Shown: piece after piece, positions 8,327 through 14,770 of the stretch
How positions within the stretch are numbered: the first letter of the stretch is position 1
Layout: every line of letters begins with the position of its first letter
Origin: a virus
Length of the DNA stretch: 32,151 nucleotides
IMG/VR virus record: IMGVR_UViG_3300010938_000354
Span: 1 to 32,151 of that record
Strand: one strand, 5' to 3'
Program-made: the position numbers and the translations under genes
Notes under the pieces: generated by a model
Seen by the model: the letters and a program-made list of their open reading frames with translations, nothing else
Databases searched by the model: none
What the model was told of the DNA's origin: nothing

Positions 8327-9010
8327 ATGGTCCGAGCCGAATACCAAGAAAAGATTTGGCGGCTTCTTGATACGTCGAGCTACTCAACAAGATGGCCTGC
8401 CACATTGATCAATGAAATGCTTGCCGCAGTTCATTGGCGCGAGTGGGCTGGCATCTTGAACGTCAATCGGTATTATCGCTATTCAGTGATCACTGGCCCA
8501 TTGGATAGCAATAGCGCTTTTACTGTTGGAAAATCTGTTGGAACTGGTAACAGCACAGTTTACCCATATCGAATCATAGCTGTCATTCTCAACAACACAC
8601 CTTATCAAGAAGACGAGTTTGCCAACTATCCCTTCAAATCTGGTGTTGGCAAGATGTACATCTATAGGCTCCTGGATGGTGAAACCAATAAGATTCAGCT
8701 TTTACCTCCAACACCGAATGCAGTTATGACTGGGGATGATGGTATCTGGTACAATCATCGTCCGCAGAAAGTCAACTTACTTTCGAACGATGCAGACGAC
8801 GTAACGTTTCCTGAGGGTTATGAGCCTATTCTCTGGTATGAAACAGCGGCCATGCTCCTGAGCTTTGGTGGAGCTGAGACAAATACGGCCTTCGAGTTTC
8901 AGCAGATGGCCGAGCGGTGGCGTCAGGATATGCTCGCTGATGTTTCCCGCAAGACAACCAACCCGCATCGAGTTCTATTTTCTGATCGCGCTTTGGAGTG
9001 GGGCGGATGA
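8327..9010 (+). CDS. Head-to-tail adaptor-like protein
   Basis: A 227-residue protein. The N-terminus is helical (YQEKIWRLLDTSS...LINEMLAAVHWREWAGILN), the centre is beta-rich, and the C-terminus is a long helical bundle (EPILWYETAAMLLSFGGAETNTAFEFQQMAERWRQDML). Helical hairpins closing such small proteins are typical of the connector or adaptor ring that binds below the portal (P22 gp4, T7 gp11 role). Position supports this, because the next gene is a gp10/nozzle-like tail protein. The stop overlaps the next ATG (ATGA). Assignment is from architecture and synteny, not from a clear motif. Confidence 0.55.
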   Translation: MVRAEYQEKIWRLLDTSSYSTRWPATLINEMLAAVHWREWAGILNVNRYYRYSVITGPLDSNSAFTVGKSVGTGNSTVYPYRIIAVILNNTPYQEDEFANYPFKSGVGKMYIYRLLDGETNKIQLLPPTPNAVMTGDDGIWYNHRPQKVNLLSNDADDVTFPEGYEPILWYETAAMLLSFGGAETNTAFEFQQMAERWRQDMLADVSRKTTNPHRVLFSDRALEWGG

Positions 9011-10587
9011 CAAAACGAGTCGTTCGAGATGGTCAGGTAGATTTCCGAGGTGGGATGTACGACAATGAGAATCTCACTTCCTTTGGCACGACCTATCCCC
9101 CGAATAGTGTTGCCTTTCTCAAGAATCTCAGACCTCATGAAGATGGCACGCTGATCACACGTCGCGGTAGTCGTTTCCTCGGAGTTCCAGTAGCAAATAA
9201 CTATTATTACCCACCGTACAGCATTGGGCTCACTACAACACTGTACATGTTCATGCGTAGGCAAAACACTACTACATATGACTTTGTTTCATATGATACT
9301 ATTACAGACACAATTTTTTCAACTCAGTCACAAACAATTCCTACCAGCTTCAACAGTCTTTATTTTGCATCCAAGTATATCTACGGTGGATCCACTTGCG
9401 CTATCCTTGGGCATCGAGATTGGAACTTTGTTTACACAATCAAAGCTACAGGTGGGACAATAACACAAGTCTCTCCGTTTCCGACTGGTGTACTCAGCTT
9501 AGAGTCTTACAATCAAAGACTGTGGGCACTCAAAAGTCCTGGATATGGCCTCAGCGAAATTCTTTGGTCTGCGCCCGATGATATAACATCTTTAGGAAAT
9601 GCGAGTGCTGGTGGCGGTGTTGCTTCGCTGCGACAATACGGTTACTTTTCTGCTATTGCCCACCAGAGCAATGCTTTGTACGCTTTTCATCGTGATGGGA
9701 TTGTTAGAATTCGCGGCTACTCCCAAGACGATATAACAATCGAATCAATGGTCTCTGGATCTCCTGGAATTGGCTATAAAATAATTCCGACAACCCCAAT
9801 TGGTGTGTGCAAAACGCCTTACGGTATTGTTTTTCCTACTGTCTCCGGACTTTATATTCTTCGGCAAGATGAGAGCATTGCTGATTTGTCAACTGGCTTG
9901 AGTAGAAATTTCCGCGATAAGCTGTTTAGTCATCAGATGCTATCCACTCGCCTCGGCAGAATCGCTTACGTGCCTCATTCAGACGAGCTGTGGATAGATC
10001 TAGTAAATGGTGATACTATTTACGTATATTCGTTCAAAACGAAGTCTTGGACAAGTTTCACAGTTGCAACGAATCCAGAGCTTGCAGTCAGTCATTTCGA
10101 GTTCACTGATCGCGGTGCTTGTGTCTTCGTACAAAATAGCTCAAGAGGCAACGTAATCGAGCCAATTCATTTAGATGAGTTCGATACTTCAGGTACTTAC
10201 CTCTACGACTCGTGGGAAAATAACTATGTAAAAGACCTCCTAAATCCTGATTATACAGGAGGTACACCTTATACAGCCCAACTTGTCACGCGGCCATTTA
10301 CCTTTGGAGATCCGCACTCTTGGAAAGTTCTGCGCTTCATTCACGTAAGAACAGACCGACTCAGTGCCCCAGTCACAGCACAGCTTAGGTCAAGTCAATT
10401 CACGACAAGCCCAGTCTCTCTACCAACGCTTACGTATGCCGGCGATGATCGTGTGACTCGGTATGATGCTCCGTGGCATGAACCTTTCCAGAGTGTTCAG
10501 CTCGTGCTTCAGTGGAATCCAACTCAAATGGGACGAATTATCAGCATCGAACTAGAGGCTTTCGATTATGGACACTTCAAACGGTAA
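9007..10587 (+). CDS. P22 gp10-like / tail nozzle (DNA stabilisation) protein
   Basis: A 526-residue protein from the ATG at 9007 (ATGA overlap; the upstream in-frame start at 8998 is not needed). The start DFRGGMYDNENL and the following LKNLRPHEDGTLITRRGSRFLG are the recurring opening of podovirus tail tubular or stabilisation proteins. The rest is a series of beta blades (for example NALYAFHRDGIVRIRGYS, KTPYGIVFPTVSGLYIL, DELWIDLVNGDTIYVYSFKTKSWTSF), as in the beta-propeller of P22 gp10 and the T7 gp12 nozzle. It closes the portal channel after packaging and extends the short tail. Confidence 0.75.
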   Translation: MTKRVVRDGQVDFRGGMYDNENLTSFGTTYPPNSVAFLKNLRPHEDGTLITRRGSRFLGVPVANNYYYPPYSIGLTTTLYMFMRRQNTTTYDFVSYDTITDTIFSTQSQTIPTSFNSLYFASKYIYGGSTCAILGHRDWNFVYTIKATGGTITQVSPFPTGVLSLESYNQRLWALKSPGYGLSEILWSAPDDITSLGNASAGGGVASLRQYGYFSAIAHQSNALYAFHRDGIVRIRGYSQDDITIESMVSGSPGIGYKIIPTTPIGVCKTPYGIVFPTVSGLYILRQDESIADLSTGLSRNFRDKLFSHQMLSTRLGRIAYVPHSDELWIDLVNGDTIYVYSFKTKSWTSFTVATNPELAVSHFEFTDRGACVFVQNSSRGNVIEPIHLDEFDTSGTYLYDSWENNYVKDLLNPDYTGGTPYTAQLVTRPFTFGDPHSWKVLRFIHVRTDRLSAPVTAQLRSSQFTTSPVSLPTLTYAGDDRVTRYDAPWHEPFQSVQLVLQWNPTQMGRIISIELEAFDYGHFKR

Positions 10588-10747
10588 CAAGCTTTGGCTA
10601 CTCAACGTCATGGTCGCAATCCTCTTTGGGTTGGCAAGCTTCATTGGCTACAATATTGACCAAAGACTCAGCCGCGTCGAAGCTCAGACTGTGAAACTCA
10701 CTGAGGCAGTCGCACGACTCGAATCCTATGCAAGCAAACTACACTGA
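10568..10747 (+). CDS. Small single-pass membrane protein, overlapping both neighbours
   Basis: A 59-residue ORF (ATG 10568, TGA 10745-10747). Residues 9-30 (LWLLNVMVAILFGLASFIGY) are a clear transmembrane helix. Residues 31-58 (DQRLSRVEAQTVKLTEAVARL) form an amphipathic heptad-like helix. It overlaps the tail gene by 20 bases and the next gene by 20 bases in different frames. The layout recalls small holin-like or inner-membrane accessory proteins found among phage virion genes. The function is unknown. The well-formed TM plus coiled coil and the tight translational coupling support it being real. Confidence 0.6.
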   Translation: MDTSNGNKLWLLNVMVAILFGLASFIGYNIDQRLSRVEAQTVKLTEAVARLESYASKLH

Positions 10748-11069
10748 CGCTCAGCTTGAGGAGATCGTTCGTAGAGTGCTCCATCGGTTTCAGACTATCA
10801 CAACTTCTACGACACTCAAAGGGTATCCATTTTCTTACCTTATTGATGCATCAGCTGGATCGGTTACTGTGACACTTCCTACGATAATTTCTCCGGACAT
10901 GCCTCTGTTTCTCAAGCGCATGGATAGTTCATTGAATACCGTGACTATTTCTGCTCCATCTGGAAAGAACATCGAAGGATCTGCATCCATAACGCTGACA
11001 GCCATTCCCAAAGGAGCTGTCCAGTTACTCTATAGAGATCCAACGTGGTACATTTTGACAAAGGTTTGA
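10728..11069 (+). CDS. Small beta-structured tail/fibre-associated protein
   Basis: A 113-residue protein with a short N-terminal helix (YTDAQLEEIVRRVLHRFQTI). A repeating-strand domain follows (GSVTVTLPTI, PLFLKRMDSSLNTVTISAPSG, ASITLTAIPKGAVQLLYRDPTWYIL). The pattern VTLP...LKRxD...NTVTI...G...I.G, ending in W-x-I-L, is a recurrent module in phage tail fibres and small trimeric virion proteins. It is probably a virion component. Start codon ATG 10728 lies inside the preceding small membrane-protein gene. Confidence 0.55.
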   Translation: MQANYTDAQLEEIVRRVLHRFQTITTSTTLKGYPFSYLIDASAGSVTVTLPTIISPDMPLFLKRMDSSLNTVTISAPSGKNIEGSASITLTAIPKGAVQLLYRDPTWYILTKV

Positions 11070-11072
11070 TTT

Positions 11073-11777
11073 ATGCCAATTGATCCAGGAATCGGACAAG
11101 CTGCGAGTGGTTTTCTTGGCGGACTTGGTGAGTTTCTTGGCTCCGGTCTTTCTGGCGATATTCAGAAGGACATTGCCAGGGCAGCCCTTCGACAGCGTAT
11201 GCGTGAATTTCTGCTGGGTCTTATTCAGCAGAACACGCAATTCAACCGGACTCAAGGGCTCACTGAGGCTGATCGAGCTATCCAGCTTCAGCGCACGCTT
11301 GGGATGGCCCCACAGCTCGACAAAGCGCAGTATCTCCTCGGGGCTAGACTTGGACTTCCTCCGCAAGCTTTCCAGCCAAGAGACGTCTTCAACTTTTCTG
11401 AGCAGAGCCAGCTTGGTGGAACAGATTTGAACGCACTCCAGCGAGCCAATCAGAATTATACACCTAGTGCTGGCGGGTTCGATCCTTCCGTTATCAAGCA
11501 GGTCTTGTCATTGCTTGGATATGGTGGTTCTTCTGCATCGCCGCTCCTTGGAAAGACTCCTCAGCAGGCTTTCCAAGAAGCTATGCAACAGAATGCTGGC
11601 GTGATGCAGTTCCAGGGATACAATGAGAAACTTCCTAGCGGTTGGTCTGGATATACGCCAACATATTCACAGAAGCCTCCCTCATGGCTCACTCCACCGC
11701 CGCCGAATAATGTTCCTTCTTGGTGGGGCCAAAAGCCAAAACCGCCATCCTATCAAACTGGGATGCCTTGGAGATAA
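11073..11777 (+). CDS. Internal virion (ejection-type) protein, first of five
   Basis: A 234-residue protein with a Gly-rich hydrophobic N-terminus (GIGQAASGFLGGLGEFLGSGLSG), followed by amphipathic helices rich in Gln and Arg (residues 28-80). A Pro/Trp-rich, apparently unstructured C-terminus follows (PPSWLTPPPPNNVPSWW). Such Gly-rich membrane-active starts are common in podovirus proteins that leave the head with the DNA (P22 gp7 type). It begins a run of five helical, low-complexity genes after the tail proteins. Function is inferred. Confidence 0.5.
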   Translation: MPIDPGIGQAASGFLGGLGEFLGSGLSGDIQKDIARAALRQRMREFLLGLIQQNTQFNRTQGLTEADRAIQLQRTLGMAPQLDKAQYLLGARLGLPPQAFQPRDVFNFSEQSQLGGTDLNALQRANQNYTPSAGGFDPSVIKQVLSLLGYGGSSASPLLGKTPQQAFQEAMQQNAGVMQFQGYNEKLPSGWSGYTPTYSQKPPSWLTPPPPNNVPSWWGQKPKPPSYQTGMPWR

Positions 11778-11779
11778 TT

Positions 11780-12799
11780 ATGGCGAAAGCACTTTATTAT
11801 CCGGATGACGAGCCGACGTTTGCACAGCTTCAATACGCAGGAAAGCCTCGGCCTCCTGCACCTCAATATCCTTCTCCGACTTACACCCCAACTCCGCCTC
11901 AGTATACTCCTTCTCCATCTCCTCAGTATACTCCTTACCCGTCTCCTCAGTATACTCCGACTCCTCCGCCGCCATCAATCCCTGCGACTAACTACATTCC
12001 TCAGCCAGCTCTTCCACCCCCCACTCCAAACCTAAGCTCCACTATACTAAGTGTACTGTCTCCATCTACAGTCAATCCTGTTCTTCTACCTTCTCCAAAT
12101 CCCACAGATCAGCCAATTATTCCTCTCCAGAAGCCAGGCATTCCAGCTTCTTCGGTTCCGGACATATTGCCTTCTCCCCCAGTTCCTGCAACTAACTACA
12201 TTCCTCAGCCAGTTATTCCTCCTTCCTCAATTCCTCAGGATACAAGCTATATTCCAGTTCCTCCTTCTCCCCCAGTTCCTGCAACTAACTACATTCCTCA
12301 GCCAGTTATTCCCGGACCTGGGCCATTGACAGAGCCAGCTTCAAACTTCAACCCTCAGCCCACTTGGCAAAACGAGTTTCAGACCGAGCTTCAGCGGCTT
12401 CTTCTCAACCAGCTGAGAAATCCTGGTTCCTATATGCAGCCAGTGATTCAAGCTCAGTTGGATGCTTTTGAGGCTCGGCAAGCTCAAGAGGCAGCTGATG
12501 CAAGACGCAGACTACAAGATGAAATGCTTCGTCGCGGAGTTCTCGATAGTACTATCTACACATCTCGCTATGGTGATCTAGAAGCTGAACTTGCAAGACA
12601 ACAGAAGGAGTTCCAAGCCAACCTCCTTCAGCAGCAAGCACAAGCCTATGCCAATGACGTACAAAACGCTTTGGCTGCTGCAATGGGATTTGGCGAGAAT
12701 CAGTTCCAGCATCAACTTCAGACAGCTATGTTGAATCGGACGTATGACCAAGATTGGCTTCAGTTGATCCTCAACCTCCTAGGTGGTTATGCCCAATAG
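11780..12799 (+). CDS. Proline-rich repeat virion protein with helical C-terminus
   Basis: A 339-residue protein from the ATG at 11780, three bases after the previous stop. Residues 25-215 are Pro-rich and repetitive: three 8-residue PQYTPxPx units, then three copies of a P-A-T-N-Y-I-P-Q-P module (two carried by identical 50-base DNA). Residues 220-339 are helical and Gln/Ala-rich (QTELQRLLLNQLRN, EARQAQEAADARRRLQDEMLRRGVL, AELARQQKEFQANLLQQQAQAYANDV), with a pattern also seen in other phage ejection proteins. The N-terminal half is probably an extended, flexible arm. I infer an internal virion protein; exact role unknown. Confidence 0.55.
   Translation: MAKALYYPDDEPTFAQLQYAGKPRPPAPQYPSPTYTPTPPQYTPSPSPQYTPYPSPQYTPTPPPPSIPATNYIPQPALPPPTPNLSSTILSVLSPSTVNPVLLPSPNPTDQPIIPLQKPGIPASSVPDILPSPPVPATNYIPQPVIPPSSIPQDTSYIPVPPSPPVPATNYIPQPVIPGPGPLTEPASNFNPQPTWQNEFQTELQRLLLNQLRNPGSYMQPVIQAQLDAFEARQAQEAADARRRLQDEMLRRGVLDSTIYTSRYGDLEAELARQQKEFQANLLQQQAQAYANDVQNALAAAMGFGENQFQHQLQTAMLNRTYDQDWLQLILNLLGGYAQ
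11897..11958 (+). repeat. Three tandem 24-bp repeats (PQYTPxPx units)
   Basis: CCTCAGTATACTCC occurs exactly at 11897-11910, 11921-11934 and 11945-11958, a strict 24-base period inside the proline-rich virion gene. Each period encodes eight residues (PQYTPSPS, PQYTPYPS, PQYTPTPP). This can expand or contract by slippage while staying in frame. Confidence 0.9.
12170..12312 (+). repeat. Two identical 50-bp direct repeats
   Basis: The 50 bases at 12170-12219 recur exactly at 12263-12312, 93 bases (31 codons) later and in the same reading frame. Each encodes the module PSPPVPATNYIPQPVIP. A diverged third copy lies near 11975-12015 (IPATNYIPQPALPP). Exact DNA identity implies a recent in-frame duplication within the gene at 11780-12799. 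Confidence 0.9.
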
Positions 12800-13712
12800 A
12801 ACACTTGCTGCGCTTCTCGCTGCTTTGGGCCAAGGTGGTCAGCAGTACTTTGCCTATAAGCAGGCTGATAAGGAGCGCGAAGAAGAGAAAAAGCTTCGTG
12901 AACAGGAGCGCTACGACAGGCTCGGCACGACGCAGGCTCAGTTAGCACTAGAGGTTGGTCGCTTGGAGCAAGAGCGACGACGGGCTGAAGAGCAACAAAA
13001 GCTAGATCAGCAGAACCTTTCGAGCGCAGAAAAGCAAGCCGTTGCTGCTGCATTTGCCAATTTTCTCAATAGAGCTCAGGCAGCTGGATACACCTATGCT
13101 GGCCCGCACCCCTCATCCTGGCAAGAGCTTCAGACTCTTACTCCGCCCTCTCCAGAAGAGCTTGCTCTTGCATTGGCAAAGTCCAGGAAGACGCTCCAGC
13201 CAGTTTCCTTTGGACAGCATTATGTGACACTTCCACCGACACCAAGAGAAATGGAAGTATCGAGTGCTCAGGTAAGACTGACCCCCGAGGAACGTCGAAT
13301 CAAGATTGCCAACGAAGCGATGAAAGTCTTTCTCGATGCCAAGAATGATTTCATTGGTAAGACGCTTCTCAATCCATACTTCGAAAAAGAAAACCTCCCC
13401 GCTGACAAGATTATCGCGATGGCCGAAGAAAGCGCAAAGCAAGCTCGTCGTGAATATCTCAAAATGGTCGGTGCTTTGGACTTGCTTGGTGAATCTGAAG
13501 ATGAACTTTTTAGAAGCCGTTATAAAACGTCGCCAGACATTCAACGGGCTCCTGCCGATCAGTCTATGACGCCAACATCGAACAAATATTACGAGTACCT
13601 AAAGCAGTCTCCAGGTTCAACGTCTAGTGAGTTTCATGGCAGTTCCAATCAGCCTCCAATCTCTGACAGTTCCAAGTACTCTTTGTATTACAAATATCTA
13701 AGGCAGCGATAA
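12789..13712 (+). CDS. Coiled-coil internal virion protein
   Basis: A 307-residue protein from the ATG at 12789, overlapping the previous gene by 11 bases (a GTG at 12783 is an alternative). Residues 10-95 are a long charged coiled coil (QADKEREEEKKLREQERYDRL, LEVGRLEQERRRAEEQQKL). A Pro-containing linker follows, then a second helical segment (residues 150-240) and a Ser/Tyr-rich disordered tail. It has no membrane segments. Its place among Gly/Ala-rich ejection-type genes suggests a structural or chaperone part of the ejection apparatus. Confidence 0.5.
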   Translation: MPNRTLAALLAALGQGGQQYFAYKQADKEREEEKKLREQERYDRLGTTQAQLALEVGRLEQERRRAEEQQKLDQQNLSSAEKQAVAAAFANFLNRAQAAGYTYAGPHPSSWQELQTLTPPSPEELALALAKSRKTLQPVSFGQHYVTLPPTPREMEVSSAQVRLTPEERRIKIANEAMKVFLDAKNDFIGKTLLNPYFEKENLPADKIIAMAEESAKQARREYLKMVGALDLLGESEDELFRSRYKTSPDIQRAPADQSMTPTSNKYYEYLKQSPGSTSSEFHGSSNQPPISDSSKYSLYYKYLRQR

Positions 13713-13714
13713 CT

Positions 13715-14770
13715 ATGACTGTACCATTTCCCAATCCAAGCTTTCACGAACGTGTTCAGCGAAAAGCTCAGGAACTCATGAATGACCCAGAGTTCCGAAG
13801 CGCAGCTGAACAGCTCAAGAAAGAAGGACGAGAAATTTTTCAAGATGATGTCTTCCGTGTCGCGGCAAAGCTTGTCCAAGAGGAAGTCGAAAGCGAAGCT
13901 CAACAGGCCAAAGCGCAGGAAGCTTCACCCATGGAAAAGCTTGGTCGCGGCTTCCAGAGAGGTGCTGCTGAGGGAATCAACGATTTAGCTGGACTTGTAA
14001 GCCCGAAAGGCGCAAAACAGCGGGAAGCTCTCTGGGAAGAGGAAGCGAAAGAAAAACCAGAGAGTCCTGTCGGAAAGTTACTTGGTCGAGTCGCTTATGA
14101 GGGTGCCACAGCTTATGTTGGTGGACCAGTTCTCGGCAAGCTTCCAGGGCTCCAGTGGGCTGGTAGATACGGAAACAAGCTCATCAAGATGGGCGAGGCA
14201 GTCAAAAGCCCCATCTCAAAAGCGATTTACACAGGAGCTGGGCGAGCCTTTCCATTTGTACCCGTAGACGCTCTCCTTGGCTACGCTTCTGAGGGGCCAT
14301 CTGGAGCTATTTCATACCCTGCAGCCGACATTGTAGGCAGCACGGCTTTGGCTGCTCTTTCAGGCGCAGCAGCCAGGAAATTGGGGAAGTATCTGCCAGA
14401 TTTGCAAGGAAAGCCAGATCTTGCTACTCCTGAAGATCTTGGGACTCTATTTCAGGAAAAGTATCCAACTCCCGAAGACCTTGGACTCACAGCACAGGCC
14501 CCTAAGCAATCCAAAGTACAGCTAGAGGTCATTCCAAAGAAACCAGGTGCAAAGAAAGCTTTGAAGGTTGCAGCTGAAGAAGTTGCTACTCCAGAAGGAG
14601 CCGAACGAAAGCTTGTTGTTACACCAAAACTTTCTAAAAAGCAATTAGCTGAAGCAGAAAAGGCTCTAGCTGAGGGAGGTGGACCCACTGAGGCCCGCCC
14701 TTTCACAAAGCGGCAGAGGAAATCGAGCCGATCCTTACCCAAGAGCCGCAAAGGTTCCAAGGAGAAGTAG
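13715..14770 (+). CDS. Internal virion protein, zero-frame product; N-terminal part of a probable frameshift fusion
   Basis: A 351-residue product from the ATG at 13715. Residues 1-75 are charged helices (EFRSAAEQLKKEGREIF, VAAKLVQEEVESEAQQAKAQ). Residues 80-220 are Gly/Ala-rich with hydrophobic stretches (AAEGINDLAGLVSPKG, ATAYVGGPVLGKLPGLQWAG, AADIVGSTALAALSGAAARKL), as in ejected membrane-active proteins. TPEDLG occurs twice near residues 235 and 250. The last 22 residues in this frame are very basic (KRQRKSSRSLPKSRKG), unlike the rest. They overlap the -1 frame that continues as a sensible acidic helix. I infer that most of this chain is also made as the N-terminus of a ~1290-residue fusion. 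Confidence 0.7.
   Translation: MTVPFPNPSFHERVQRKAQELMNDPEFRSAAEQLKKEGREIFQDDVFRVAAKLVQEEVESEAQQAKAQEASPMEKLGRGFQRGAAEGINDLAGLVSPKGAKQREALWEEEAKEKPESPVGKLLGRVAYEGATAYVGGPVLGKLPGLQWAGRYGNKLIKMGEAVKSPISKAIYTGAGRAFPFVPVDALLGYASEGPSGAISYPAADIVGSTALAALSGAAARKLGKYLPDLQGKPDLATPEDLGTLFQEKYPTPEDLGLTAQAPKQSKVQLEVIPKKPGAKKALKVAAEEVATPEGAERKLVVTPKLSKKQLAEAEKALAEGGGPTEARPFTKRQRKSSRSLPKSRKGSKEK
14673..14749 (+). promoter_or_regulatory. Candidate programmed -1 ribosomal frameshift signal (C CCT TTC)
   Basis: In the frame of the gene at 13715, codons CGC-CCT-TTC give the heptamer C CCT TTC at 14698-14704, matching the X XXY YYZ rule; after a -1 slip the codons are CCC-TTT. The -1 frame has a stop at 14689-14691 and is open afterwards, and the zero frame ends at 14768-14770, so the slip must occur between these points. 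An AGGGAGGT run (14673-14680) sits 17 bases upstream, like the stimulatory Shine-Dalgarno of dnaX but further away. Downstream, GCGGC (14710-14714) can pair with GCCGC (14745-14749), with a weaker inner stem 14716-14720/14732-14736, starting five bases after the heptamer. Confidence 0.6.
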
